A DNA stretch of 64,000 nt from Beduini massiliensis (GTDB lineage: Bacteria > Bacillota_I > Bacilli_A > Erysipelotrichales > Coprobacillaceae): contig NZ_CDPP01000005.1 in the NCBI RefSeq assembly GCF_000829905.1, positions 372,001 to 436,000 of the forward strand, read 5' to 3'. Within the stretch, counting starts at the first letter, position 1. The number at the start of each line of letters is the position of its first letter. Under the pieces are notes generated by a model. It worked only from the letters and a program-made list of their open reading frames with translations, was not told the origin of the DNA and made no database searches. Below are positions 33,188 to 41,586 of this stretch, piece after piece. A program made the position numbers and the translations under genes.

Positions 33188-33491
33188 CGTTATTGTCGCT
33201 AGTATATCACAGATTTTCCTTAAAAAAAGCACCTATCACCATCATGATTCATTATTAAAAGAATATCTCAATCCTTATGTGATTTTCGGATATAGTTTAA
33301 TGATTATTTCCACCATTTTAACGATTTTTGCCTTTTCCGGACTTCATTATAAAGAAGGTCCTATCATTGAATCAATCGGTTATTTCATTGTCATGATCTT
33401 AAGTTATTTCTTTTTAAACGAGAAAATAACAAAACGGAAATTATTAGGCAATATCATTATTGTCATTGGGATTATTCTTTTCTATTTATAG
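33156..33491 (+). CDS. Small EamA/SMR-type transporter subunit, ArnF-like
   Basis: This 111-aa protein with four hydrophobic segments ends in the SMR-type motif LNEKITKRKLLGNIIIVIGI. Its start (ATG at 33156, just after a TTG) lies inside the end of the upstream half-transporter. SIGYFIVMILSYFFLNEKIT matches the third and fourth helices of EmrE-like flippases. A His-rich loop (STYHHHD) follows helix 1. With its partner it likely forms an asymmetric dimer that flips the lipid-linked aminosugar. A terminator follows, ending the cassette. Confidence 0.82.
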   Translation: MNKHHLILIISVIVASISQIFLKKSTYHHHDSLLKEYLNPYVIFGYSLMIISTILTIFAFSGLHYKEGPIIESIGYFIVMILSYFFLNEKITKRKLLGNIIIVIGIILFYL

Positions 33492-33510
33492 AATCCATCC
33501 TGTTTCAAAG

Positions 33511-33540
33511 AAATCCAAGTGCTCCTTGGATTTTTATTTT
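33511..33540 (+). terminator. Terminator of the aminosugar cassette
   Basis: AAATCCAAG-TGCTC-CTTGGATTT is followed by TTATTTTT, 20 bp after the stop of the ArnF-like gene. Confidence 0.82.
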
Positions 33541-33587
33541 TCAGAACTCAAAATACATGCTATAATGGGGATACGGTGGGGGATAAA

Positions 33588-34916
33588 ATGAAAAGACTAA
33601 ATACACTTATAAAACAATATTCTAAACTTATTTATTTCATCATCATGATTATCGGCGTGATTGCGGCTTCAGGTTTCTTTTTAAGAAAGCAGGATTTGGT
33701 TAACTGTGATGCCCAGATCATCGTGAATAGAATGTACAAGGAATCAGATTTTAAGAATGCACTTAACTATGTGAATGGCTCGGTTGTTGATCTTCATCTT
33801 AATCCGCCTAAAACATTAGAACAACATTATTATCCGTTATCCTATACTACGTTTAGATATCTTGATCAGCAGTATGGTCGTATCGAAGTTTATAAAAATA
33901 AAGAAGCAGCACAACTGAGAATCAAATATTTGGAATCTCTCCAAACTTATGGGGCAGAGGTTTTTACGGCAGCAGCCTATGGGGATTATGTAGCGAATGA
34001 CCGGTACTATAAATATCATTACAACACGACTCAAATTAAGAATGTTGTTTTGATCACCTCAATCAACGATCCTTATAGTCAACAGCAGTCTATCACCACA
34101 AAAGCATTTGAAAAAGCAATGAACGGGCTGCGTTTTACTCAGCAAAATAAAATAAGTGCATCCGAATATGAAGTGCTTCTTTCAACCTTGGATAAAGAGG
34201 CGGAGACATTTATATCCAGTCATGAATCAAAAATCAGAAATGAGTATATTACTTTCGTCAATAATGAATTTAAAATATTGGAAAATGAACCGACACAGCG
34301 GAACTACAGCATGACCAAAAGCTTTGTAGATAAAATGAATGCTCCCCAATACTCAAATGAATATGAGAATTGGTGCAAGCGTTTAGAAGAATTGGAACCT
34401 CAAGTAGAAGAATATGAAGTTTACCAAAATAATTTGATGAAAAGCCGTTATGGTAAGGGGGTTTATAAAGTTGGCACCGATATTCCCGAAGGAGAATATA
34501 TCGCCTTTTATGACAGGGGCAGTTTTTATGTCAGAAGCGGTGCCGAAGATTACAGTTCCGCTCTCAATAAAGAAACCTTATATACAAATAAAACACTGGT
34601 CATCAGTGTGAAAAAAGGAGAGTATATCCATTATACCGGTTCAAATTACTTTTATTCCATTGACGCCAATCCGTCTGTAAACTTATCTGAGGGCGGTATC
34701 TTTAAAGTTGGACTTCATCTGCCAGCCGGAGAATATCGGATTATACCTGAAAACAGTGATAACTATTCTAATCAAGTCAATATTTACAAAGACAGTTATT
34801 ATCGTGATAATCCGATCATAAAAGTTTATGGACAACAATTAAATGATCCGATTTTCTTAGAAGAAGGACAATACGTACAGATTAAAAATTGTCAATTAAA
34901 AAGAATAGATAACTAA
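33588..34916 (+). CDS. Membrane-anchored extracellular protein with two repeated GxxKVGxxxPxGEY modules
   Basis: This 442-aa protein has one N-terminal membrane helix (about residues 17-35, IYFIIMIIGVIAASGFF), then a helical middle. Two C-terminal modules begin GVYKVGTDIPEGEYIAFY (about residue 301) and GIFKVGLHLPAGEYRIIPE (about residue 380). This module, with the IPAGEY core, is widespread in Gram-positive lipoproteins and secreted proteins and has no known function. The ATG at 33588 follows GTGGGGGA; upstream in-frame codons overlap the preceding terminator, so they are excluded. It is monocistronic. I do not recognise the middle domain. Confidence 0.78.
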   Translation: MKRLNTLIKQYSKLIYFIIMIIGVIAASGFFLRKQDLVNCDAQIIVNRMYKESDFKNALNYVNGSVVDLHLNPPKTLEQHYYPLSYTTFRYLDQQYGRIEVYKNKEAAQLRIKYLESLQTYGAEVFTAAAYGDYVANDRYYKYHYNTTQIKNVVLITSINDPYSQQQSITTKAFEKAMNGLRFTQQNKISASEYEVLLSTLDKEAETFISSHESKIRNEYITFVNNEFKILENEPTQRNYSMTKSFVDKMNAPQYSNEYENWCKRLEELEPQVEEYEVYQNNLMKSRYGKGVYKVGTDIPEGEYIAFYDRGSFYVRSGAEDYSSALNKETLYTNKTLVISVKKGEYIHYTGSNYFYSIDANPSVNLSEGGIFKVGLHLPAGEYRIIPENSDNYSNQVNIYKDSYYRDNPIIKVYGQQLNDPIFLEEGQYVQIKNCQLKRIDN

Positions 34917-34946
34917 AAAGCCAAGCCTCAATAAGCTTGGTTTTAT
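34916..34946. terminator. Bidirectional terminator between the IPAGEY protein and nitroreductase
   Basis: CCAAGC-CTCAATAA-GCTTGG is flanked by A-rich sequence on the left and T-rich sequence on the right, between convergent stops. Confidence 0.82.
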
Positions 34947-35479
34947 TCTTTGAAATGGACAATTTCATCAACACTTTTACGCATCGGCTGTTCCGGAGCA
35001 ATATCTGCATATCCGACACCAATAACCGCAACCACCTCTTCATTATCCGGGATCGCAAAGAATGTACGAATCGCTTCATTGTCATAAATTCCCATAATCA
35101 ATGTTCCTAACCCAAGATCATAAGCCTTTAAGCATAGATTTTCAACTTGCAGCCCATTATCAAAATATTGGAACCCTTCTTTTAAATGGGTCGTATAGCT
35201 GCCGTCACGTTCAAAACCACTGCGATTTTTTACGACTGTCGAAACAATAATCACAGGTGCATCTTTTACATTTTTTTGATTAAACTCAGCTAAACAAGGC
35301 ATAAATGCGGTTTTGGTTTCCGGGCGATCTACCACATAATAACGTGATACTTGAGAATTTTTCCAAGATGGTGCATCACTTGCCGCCTTGATCAATGTTT
35401 TAATGATATCGCGATCAACCGGCTTATCTAAATAACGACGAATACTTCTTCTGTTTTCAATACATGCAGTCAGTTCCAT
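34943..35479 (-). CDS. Nitroreductase family protein
   Basis: This 178-aa FMN-dependent oxidoreductase opens MELTACIENRRSIRRYLDKP, the RRSxRxF/Y FMN-phosphate contact. It contains KAASDAPSWKNSQVSRYYVV near residue 34 (APSxxNxQ box) and LGLGTLIMGIYDNEAIR near residue 122, with the terminal basic region near residue 165. The family reduces nitroaromatics, quinones or flavins with NAD(P)H. The ATG at 35479 lies behind GGAGGG. It starts 10 bp after the stop of the patatin-like gene on the same strand, so they form a two-gene operon. The physiological substrate is unknown. Confidence 0.92.
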   Translation of the reverse strand: MELTACIENRRSIRRYLDKPVDRDIIKTLIKAASDAPSWKNSQVSRYYVVDRPETKTAFMPCLAEFNQKNVKDAPVIIVSTVVKNRSGFERDGSYTTHLKEGFQYFDNGLQVENLCLKAYDLGLGTLIMGIYDNEAIRTFFAIPDNEEVVAVIGVGYADIAPEQPMRKSVDEIVHFKE

Positions 35480-35489
35480 ATTATCCCTC

Positions 35490-36329
35490 CTATTCATTGA
35501 ATAACTGTCTGATCCGTTCTTGATTTTCCATGACTAACTGATAGCCAGCTTCATAGTTTTTATTTAACTGTTCAATATCGTTTTCCATGGAATCCAGTTC
35601 ATAGCTGGGGCGCAAAACAACAGCACTCCCCTTAGCTTCTAGTTTATCACAAAAAGCAACCGTTTCGTTATATAAAAGATGACGATTTAATAAAACAGAT
35701 GCCAGCTTTGGATAAATATGACGAATAGTCTTTGCCGCCATGCGAGTTGATGTGTTTAATTCCTTACGATATTCTTTCGTTCGGGTAAGTAAGATTAAAT
35801 GTTTTTGATTGCCATCCTTAATCGCTTTTTTAATCGGGATTGGATCGCTTAGTCCCCCATCATAATATTTGCTGTTGCCAATTTTTATAGCCGGAAAGAC
35901 AAAAGGAATGGCACAAGTAGCCTGAAGCATCACGTTTGTTTTATCTGTCATTTTTCCATCTAAATACTCACACTTTCCGGATTCCACATTCGTTACCCCT
36001 ACTCTTACTTGACAAGCATTTTCCATAAAGGTTTTATAGTCAAATGGTATCAGCGTATTGGGAATCTGATTATAAATAAAATCGATTCCAAACAAAGAGC
36101 TCTCTTTTAAATAATGACGTTTCCCGATGTAGCGCTTATCATGGCGAAACTGACGAACCACTTCCAAATTTCTTCCCTTTTGTTTAGAGACATAGGAAAA
36201 ACCATTGCAAATGCCTGCCGAAACACCAATGACATAGTCAAATTCTAATCCTAAGTCTAATAAAGCGTCCATTGCCCCGGCAGAGAAAATCGGGCGAAAC
36301 GTTCCTCCTTCTAAAACTAAACTCGGCAT
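35490..36329 (-). CDS. Patatin-like phospholipase (RssA/YjjU type)
   Basis: This 279-aa serine hydrolase has the oxyanion hole LVLEGGTFRPIFSAG at residues 4-18, the nucleophile elbow YVIGVSAGICNGFSY (GxSxG) near residue 34, and the catalytic Asp in KYYDGGLSDPIPI (DGG variant) near residue 155. The family hydrolyses acyl lipids and forms a Ser-Asp dyad. It shares an operon with a nitroreductase. No cyclic-nucleotide cyclase or other anti-phage partner is nearby, so a CBASS effector role is not supported; a housekeeping lipid role is more likely. Confidence 0.92.
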   Translation of the reverse strand: MPSLVLEGGTFRPIFSAGAMDALLDLGLEFDYVIGVSAGICNGFSYVSKQKGRNLEVVRQFRHDKRYIGKRHYLKESSLFGIDFIYNQIPNTLIPFDYKTFMENACQVRVGVTNVESGKCEYLDGKMTDKTNVMLQATCAIPFVFPAIKIGNSKYYDGGLSDPIPIKKAIKDGNQKHLILLTRTKEYRKELNTSTRMAAKTIRHIYPKLASVLLNRHLLYNETVAFCDKLEAKGSAVVLRPSYELDSMENDIEQLNKNYEAGYQLVMENQERIRQLFNE

Positions 36330-36349
36330 AAATAATGCTCCTTTCTAAT

Positions 36350-36373
36350 AAAAAAACTCAACCAAAGTTGAGT
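36350..36373 (-). terminator. Terminator of the P-loop kinase gene
   Basis: On the minus strand ACTCAAC-TTTG-GTTGAGT is followed by TTTTTTTATTA, just past the stop. Confidence 0.86.
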
Positions 36374-36376
36374 CTA

Positions 36377-36964
36377 TTATTTCTCCATTAGATATTTTGA
36401 AACAGATTCAAGTGATGCTTTGAACTCTTCATCAGAAGAATTTTCAAAAACAATAAGTTCACCATTGCAATTTGGATCTGGGAATAAATCAGGAATCGAG
36501 AAATCACGTCCTGCAATATATTCATCCCAATGAGCCAATTTCCAAGTATCACGATCAGAATTACGGTCAATCATACGTTGACGGCATGTTTCAACATCTG
36601 TGTGTACCCAAATAATAGATAATTTAGCTCCCTTTTTAGCTAGTTTTTCCATCATTTGATCCATCCATTTTTGATCACGGATTTCACGAGTGAATGGTGC
36701 ATTGATCAATACTGTATCAGCATAATCCAATGCTTCCAAAGCTAAATCAACAATGACTTCATATTCAGGATTGCGAATCCATTCTTCAAAGAAGGCCGAA
36801 CTGCGGTTCTCTTCTTCATGCGCTACTCTAAACACCTGATGAGAAAGTGGAATCAATGTATCTTTATCTAAATATACAATATTTTTTAATGCTTTAGATA
36901 ATTGTTTAGATACGAATGTTTTTCCGCTTGCTGGTGGAGAAGTAACTAAAATCAATTTTTTCAT
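36377..36964 (-). CDS. P-loop kinase/AAA-33-like ATPase
   Basis: This 195-aa protein begins KKLILVTSPPASGKTFVSKQ, a kinase-type Walker A with an unusual PPASGKT form. DKDTLIPLSHQVF near residue 33 is the probable substrate-binding stretch, and WVHTDVETCRQRMIDRNSDR near residue 119 is a lid with the RxxxR arginines of nucleoside-kinase-like folds. It resembles the AAA_33/zeta-like kinase group, which phosphorylates small molecules or sugars. It is monocistronic, and the strong ribosome site GGAGG precedes the ATG. No antitoxin partner is adjacent, so a toxin role is not suggested. The substrate is unknown. Confidence 0.86.
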   Translation of the reverse strand: MKKLILVTSPPASGKTFVSKQLSKALKNIVYLDKDTLIPLSHQVFRVAHEEENRSSAFFEEWIRNPEYEVIVDLALEALDYADTVLINAPFTREIRDQKWMDQMMEKLAKKGAKLSIIWVHTDVETCRQRMIDRNSDRDTWKLAHWDEYIAGRDFSIPDLFPDPNCNGELIVFENSSDEEFKASLESVSKYLMEK

Positions 36965-37008
36965 AAAAAACCTCCGTTTATCATTACGTTAAATCTTATT
37001 TTTTGTCT

Positions 37009-37041
37009 ACACAACATCTTACACCACTAAAATTGTTGTGT
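37009..37041. promoter_or_regulatory. Inverted repeat in the kinase-guaB intergenic region
   Basis: ACACAAC (37009-37015) and GTTGTGT (37035-37041) are perfect 7-bp inverted arms 19 bp apart. They lie in the 319-bp A+T-rich gap between divergent genes. They could be an operator for the kinase gene; the remaining gap holds only the guaB promoter and low-complexity A/T sequence. Confidence 0.4.
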
Positions 37042-37217
37042 CAATAATTATCTCTTTTTATAAGATAAGATAAAACCAATCAAATATTTCACGTATCTAT
37101 TATAGACTATTTTTCAACAGAATTCTATAATTTTCAATTTATTAAAATGCATTCAATTATTCCCATTTTATCAATAAAAATGTTTTTATATGAATACAAA
37201 ATAATTCGACAATTCTC

Positions 37218-37246
37218 TTGACACTTTTCATTATAGTCTGTATAAT
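37218..37246 (+). promoter_or_regulatory. guaB: Consensus sigma-A promoter of guaB
   Basis: TTGACA (37218-37223) and TATAAT (37241-37246) are perfect consensus hexamers with a 17-bp spacer. The leader to the ATG is about 30 nt, too short for a purine riboswitch. Confidence 0.92.
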
Positions 37247-37283
37247 TTTTAAAACATTAATCAAAGAAAAAGGAGATAAAAAC

Positions 37284-38792
37284 ATGGCATTTTTTTACAG
37301 TGAACCTTCACACACTTTTAACGAGTATTTATTAGTTCCTGGTTATTCATCAGCTGAGTGTCAAACAAAGAATGTATCTTTAAGAACACCGCTGGTGAAA
37401 TATAAAAAGGGAGAAGAACCAGCAATTACGATGAATATTCCTCTTGTATCTGCAATCATGCAGTCTGTATCTAATGATACAATGGCAGTTGCTTTAGCAA
37501 GAGAAGGTGGTGTTTCATTTATCTACGGTTCTCAAACGATTGAAAATGAAGCCGCAATGGTAAAACGCGTAAAAGATTACAAAGCAGGGTTTGTTAAAAG
37601 TGATTCTAACATTTCACCTGAAGCAACTTTACAAGACGTGATTAAATTAAAAGAAAAAACAGGTCACTCTACTATGGCAGTTACTGACAATGGTACTGCG
37701 GATGGTAAATTACTGGGGATTGTTACAGGAAGAGATTATCGTGTAACAAGAATGGAACCATCAACAAAAGTAAAAGAATTCATGACACCATTCAATAAAT
37801 TAGTTTACGCTAAAGAAGGTGTTACCTTAAAAGAAGCAAATGATATGATTTGGGATAACAAATTGAATGCATTGCCAATTATTAATGAAAATCAGCAGTT
37901 ACTTTATTTTGTATTTAGAAAAGATTATGAATCTGCAAAAGATAATCCTAATGAATTACTTGATGAATCTAAGCGCTATGTAGTAGGTGCCGGTATCAAC
38001 ACAAGAGATTTCGCTGAACGTGTGCCTGCTTTAATCGAAGCCGGAGCTGATGTTTTATGCATCGATTCATCAGAAGGATTTACAGAATGGCAAAAAATCA
38101 CCATTGAATGGATCAGAGAACATTACGGTGAAAATGTAAAAGTAGGTGCCGGAAATGTCGTTGACCGTGAAGGATTCCGTTTCTTAGCAGATGCCGGAGC
38201 AGATTTCATTAAAGTAGGAATCGGCGGTGGTTCAATCTGTATCACTCGTGAACAAAAAGGGATTGGGCGCGGACAGGCAACAGCTGTGATTGAAGTCGCT
38301 CAAGCAAGAGATGAATATTTTGAAGAAACCGGAATTTATGTCCCTATCTGCAGTGACGGTGGAATCGTTCATGATTACCATATGACTTTGGCTTTAGCCA
38401 TGGGAGCTGACTTTATCATGTTAGGTCGTTATTTCTCAAGATTTGACGAATCACCAACAAATAAAGTTGTCATCAATGGACAATATATGAAAGAATACTG
38501 GGGAGAAGGAAGCGCTCGTGCACGTAACTGGCAACGTTATGACATGGGAGGAGATTCTAAGCTTTCATTTGAAGAAGGTGTCGATTCTTATGTTCCTTAT
38601 GCCGGAAGTTTAAAAGACAATGTTGCTTTATCCTTAAATAAGATTAAATCCACAATGTGCAACTGCGGAGCACTTTCTATTCTTGACTTACAGAAGAATG
38701 CAAAGATGACATTAGTCTCTTCAACAAGTATCGTCGAAGGTGGCGCACATGATGTTGTCTTAAAAGATTCAGTGCCTAACCAAAATAAATAA
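37284..38792 (+). CDS. guaB: IMP dehydrogenase
   Basis: This 502-aa enzyme oxidises IMP to XMP, the committed step to GMP. The barrel begins [14 protein letters not shown] near residue 11. CBS pairs occupy about residues 95-210 ([20 protein letters not shown] and [19 protein letters not shown]). The catalytic Cys lies in [20 protein letters not shown] near residue 315. [13 protein letters not shown] near residue 355 and the flap follow. The loop [18 protein letters not shown] differs from the Bacillus GPGSICTTR form but the Cys is kept; it resembles the longer IMPDH subgroup. The ATG at 37284 follows AAAGGAG behind a perfect promoter. It is monocistronic. Confidence 0.95.
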   Translation: MAFFYSEPSHTFNEYLLVPGYSSAECQTKNVSLRTPLVKYKKGEEPAITMNIPLVSAIMQSVSNDTMAVALAREGGVSFIYGSQTIENEAAMVKRVKDYKAGFVKSDSNISPEATLQDVIKLKEKTGHSTMAVTDNGTADGKLLGIVTGRDYRVTRMEPSTKVKEFMTPFNKLVYAKEGVTLKEANDMIWDNKLNALPIINENQQLLYFVFRKDYESAKDNPNELLDESKRYVVGAGINTRDFAERVPALIEAGADVLCIDSSEGFTEWQKITIEWIREHYGENVKVGAGNVVDREGFRFLADAGADFIKVGIGGGSICITREQKGIGRGQATAVIEVAQARDEYFEETGIYVPICSDGGIVHDYHMTLALAMGADFIMLGRYFSRFDESPTNKVVINGQYMKEYWGEGSARARNWQRYDMGGDSKLSFEEGVDSYVPYAGSLKDNVALSLNKIKSTMCNCGALSILDLQKNAKMTLVSSTSIVEGGAHDVVLKDSVPNQNK

Positions 38793-38794
38793 TC

Positions 38795-38816
38795 AAGAGC
38801 CAATCGGCTCTTTTTT
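38795..38816 (+). terminator. Terminator of guaB
   Basis: AAGAGCC-AATC-GGCTCTT with a T-run starts 2 bp after the guaB stop. Confidence 0.88.
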
Positions 38817-38883
38817 AATTTATATTAGACAAAAAAGGACAATTTATGATAAGATAATAAAGGTGGATTTTTTGGAGGTATCT

Positions 38884-40122
38884 ATGAAAAAACGTAATTG
38901 TTTAGTCGGGCAGTCCGGAGGCCCTACGGCAGCGATCAACGCTTCTTTGGCAGGAGTGATCGCTCAATGTCTGGAATCAGAACAATTTGATAATATATAT
39001 GGTGCCGTAAATGGCATTAAGGGGTTATTGGCACTTCAATATTTAGATTTAAAAAAAGAGTTTGACACAGCTGAAAAACTTGAACAGTTACGTCATACTC
39101 CGGCAATGTTTTTAGGAAGTTGCCGCTATAAATTACCTAATTATGATGAAGACCCGAATGTTTATAAAGAAGTATTTGATATTTTTGAACGTTTAGAGAT
39201 TACCGATTTCTTTTATATCGGCGGAAATGATTCTATGGATACTGTATTAAAGTTATCCGGTTATGCTAAGATGATGAACAAAGATGTAAAAATTATTGGT
39301 ATTCCTAAAACCATTGATAACGATTTAATGGGAACTGATCATACTCCCGGATTTGGTTCCGCGGCTAAATATGTGGCAACGTCTATGTTGGAAATTGCTC
39401 ATGACAGCATGATCTATCAACTGCAATCCATTACGATTGTGGAAATCATGGGACGTAATGCCGGTTGGTTAACTGCTGCCGCTGCTTTAGCGAGAAACGG
39501 CTATAACACTGCACCGGATTTGATCTACTTGCCGGAAGTAACTTTCGATAAAGAAAAATTTATTGAAGCTATTGCGGAAGTATTTAAGCATAAGCGTGGT
39601 GTCGTTATCGCCGTTTCGGAAGGAATCCGTGATAAAGACGGTAATTACTTAGATCAGGATTCACGTTATACAAAAAAAGATGCGTTTGGACATATTATCC
39701 ATTCCGGTACTGCAAAAGTATTGGAAACGATTGCTTTCCAAGCGTTCCACTGTAAAGTAAGAAGTATTGAATTAAATGTATTGCAGCGTTGTGCCATGCA
39801 CATTGCCAGCAAATGTGATAACGACGAATCTTTCTTGATCGGTAAAGAAGCAGTGCTTCATGCATTGCGTGGTGAAACCGGAAAAATGATGGTCTTCAAT
39901 CGTAAAGATCAAGAAGATTATGAAATCGAAATTGGGGCAATCGATGTCTTAACTGCTGCAAACTATGAGAAGAAAGTCCCTGTTGAATGGATTAATGAAG
40001 CCGGCAATGATATTACCGACAAGCTATATCAATATTTATATCCGCTTATCCTTGGTGAAGTCTATCTTTCTTATCAAGATGGAATTCCTCAATATTTAAG
40101 TACTGCGCATTTAGAAAAATAA
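38884..40122 (+). CDS. Phosphofructokinase, PPi-dependent type by active-site residues
   Basis: This 412-aa enzyme makes fructose 1,6-bisphosphate from fructose 6-phosphate. Motifs are GQSGGPTAAINASLAGV at residues 9-25, FYIGGNDSMDT at about 110-120 and GIPKTIDNDLMGTDHTPGFG at about 139-158. Known chemistry links a D in place of the second G of GGDGS, plus K in PKTIDND, to PPi rather than ATP use; both residues are present here (GGNDS and PKTIDND). The first Asp of that motif is Asn here, which is odd. The ATG at 38884 follows GGAGG. It is a single gene downstream of guaB with its own ribosome site, ended by a hairpin. Confidence 0.9.
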   Translation: MKKRNCLVGQSGGPTAAINASLAGVIAQCLESEQFDNIYGAVNGIKGLLALQYLDLKKEFDTAEKLEQLRHTPAMFLGSCRYKLPNYDEDPNVYKEVFDIFERLEITDFFYIGGNDSMDTVLKLSGYAKMMNKDVKIIGIPKTIDNDLMGTDHTPGFGSAAKYVATSMLEIAHDSMIYQLQSITIVEIMGRNAGWLTAAAALARNGYNTAPDLIYLPEVTFDKEKFIEAIAEVFKHKRGVVIAVSEGIRDKDGNYLDQDSRYTKKDAFGHIIHSGTAKVLETIAFQAFHCKVRSIELNVLQRCAMHIASKCDNDESFLIGKEAVLHALRGETGKMMVFNRKDQEDYEIEIGAIDVLTAANYEKKVPVEWINEAGNDITDKLYQYLYPLILGEVYLSYQDGIPQYLSTAHLEK

Positions 40123-40130
40123 AACTACAA

Positions 40131-40175
40131 AAAAATGGAGATCTCGGTTTAATAAACAATGAATCTCCGTTTTTA
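40131..40175. terminator. Hairpin between pfk and the MocR regulator
   Basis: AAAAATGGAGAT and ATCTCCGTTTTT pair (one wobble) across a 20-nt loop between convergent stops, with T-rich sequence on each strand. Confidence 0.65.
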
Positions 40176-40176
40176 T

Positions 40177-41493
40177 TCATTGTGTCAAAATAATCTTCGA
40201 TAACTGCTTAATCCCCTCTTCTATCTTATCTAAAGAGATGCTGGAAAATGATAATAGACATTGTTTTTGCTGGATCTGCAAATCAATCCCATGTTCATGT
40301 GCGTTTTTTAAAATTCCTTCTGCATCCAACAAAAACTGAAAAGTAACACGCACACGCAAAGCCGTTTCTTCGAGCTGTATTTGGGGATGATCAAAATAAA
40401 GATTCAGACTATCGATAAGCATTCGGCTTTTTTTACTGTATAGGCGGCGAAGCCTTTTTAACTGCCGGATCAGCTGACCATCTTCAATAAAATAAGCTAA
40501 GGCAATCTGTTCGAGTTTAGATACGTTTTGATGGTAATAATCTCTTTTGATGCTGTATTTATCCAATAAAGAAAGCGGTAAGACCATATAGGCAATACGT
40601 AAAGAAGGAACCATCAGTTTGGAAAAGGAACCGATGTAGATAATGTGTTCCGGATCTTGTCCCTGCATGGCAGGAACCGGCTTTGCACTGTAACGCAGTT
40701 CTCCATTATGGTCATCTTCTATAATAAAGATAGAATGGGCTTTAGCATATTCAATTATCTGCAAACGACGTGATATTGGCAAAGCGCCTGATTTTTGACC
40801 CGCAGAAGAGGTATTTAGATAAAGAAAGTCAATCTCAACATTATACAAGGAATCCATCACGATACCATCTTCATCTTCTTCCAGCATGATTGTTTCAATA
40901 TTAAAATCACTGAAAATCATCTGGGCATGCAAGAATCCGCTTCTAGGCATTCCAACCCGCTTTACATTTTTTAATAACCCGCATAAGATCGTTAACAACG
41001 CCTGAAATCCGGACCCGATGACCATTTGCTCCTCACTTGCATGAACACCACGATACATGGACGTATAGTGGCATAGCGCTTGTCTTAATACCAACTCTCC
41101 CTGCTGTTGTCCGTACTCATATAAACTTTCTTGCTCCTGCAATGCCTGACGAATATATTTTTTCCATAGTTCCATATTAAATGACGATGGATCAACTGCC
41201 CCCCCACTAAAATCATAATTATAATGTACTCTTAAATAGGAGCAATGAGGCTGTTTCAAAATCGCCATTTCTTGCTTTTGCTTAAGATCCACGTCTACAA
41301 AATAACCGCTTTTATGGCGTGACACGATATACCCCTCTACCAGCAATTGCCCATATGCCGCTTCAATGGTCGTACGTGACAATCCGGTATTTTTTTCCAT
41401 TTCCCTAATCGAAGGGAGCTTTTCTTTATAACGATAGTTCCCATCTAGTATATCCTGACGTAAACGTTTATATAAGGCTTCATATTTGCTCAT
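40177..41493 (-). CDS. MocR/PdxR-type GntR regulator with aminotransferase-like domain
   Basis: This 438-aa regulator has an N-terminal GntR winged helix (YEALYKRLRQDILDGNYRYK, then SIREMEKNTGLSRTTIEAAY) and a C-terminal fold-type I aminotransferase domain from about residue 110. VIGSGFQALLTILCG, then FIIEDDHNGELRY, and the PLP-Lys region IYIGSFSKLMVPSLRIAY (Lys in SFSK) are retained. MocR proteins sense PLP or related compounds and often control vitamin B6 genes. The ATG at 41493 is preceded by AAAGGGGAC. It is divergent from an ECF transporter S component, with an inverted repeat between them, so that S component is its likely target. Confidence 0.93.
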   Translation of the reverse strand: MSKYEALYKRLRQDILDGNYRYKEKLPSIREMEKNTGLSRTTIEAAYGQLLVEGYIVSRHKSGYFVDVDLKQKQEMAILKQPHCSYLRVHYNYDFSGGAVDPSSFNMELWKKYIRQALQEQESLYEYGQQQGELVLRQALCHYTSMYRGVHASEEQMVIGSGFQALLTILCGLLKNVKRVGMPRSGFLHAQMIFSDFNIETIMLEEDEDGIVMDSLYNVEIDFLYLNTSSAGQKSGALPISRRLQIIEYAKAHSIFIIEDDHNGELRYSAKPVPAMQGQDPEHIIYIGSFSKLMVPSLRIAYMVLPLSLLDKYSIKRDYYHQNVSKLEQIALAYFIEDGQLIRQLKRLRRLYSKKSRMLIDSLNLYFDHPQIQLEETALRVRVTFQFLLDAEGILKNAHEHGIDLQIQQKQCLLSFSSISLDKIEEGIKQLSKIILTQ

Positions 41494-41520
41494 ATCTGTC
41501 CCCTTTAATTTTATCATTTT

Positions 41521-41540
41521 TGTGTATTTTAATATACACA
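41521..41540. promoter_or_regulatory. Inverted repeat between MocR and ECF S-component genes
   Basis: TGTGTAT-TTTAAT-ATACACA has perfect 7-bp arms with a 6-bp spacer, inside the 93-bp divergent intergenic region. It is a candidate MocR operator controlling both genes. Confidence 0.7.
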
Positions 41541-41586
41541 ACTTAGTGGTTTAATTATAGCATAAATTCATTAAGGGGGAAATAGT

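Noticed and set aside
35490-36329. Patatin as a CBASS-type anti-phage effector
   Set aside because: No nucleotidyl cyclase or other defence partner is adjacent; its operon partner is a nitroreductase.
36377-36964. P-loop kinase as a zeta-type toxin
   Set aside because: No antitoxin gene is adjacent, and it has a normal single-gene promoter and terminator.
37224-37283. Purine riboswitch upstream of guaB
   Set aside because: The transcript leader is only about 30 nt and lacks any aptamer-like stems.
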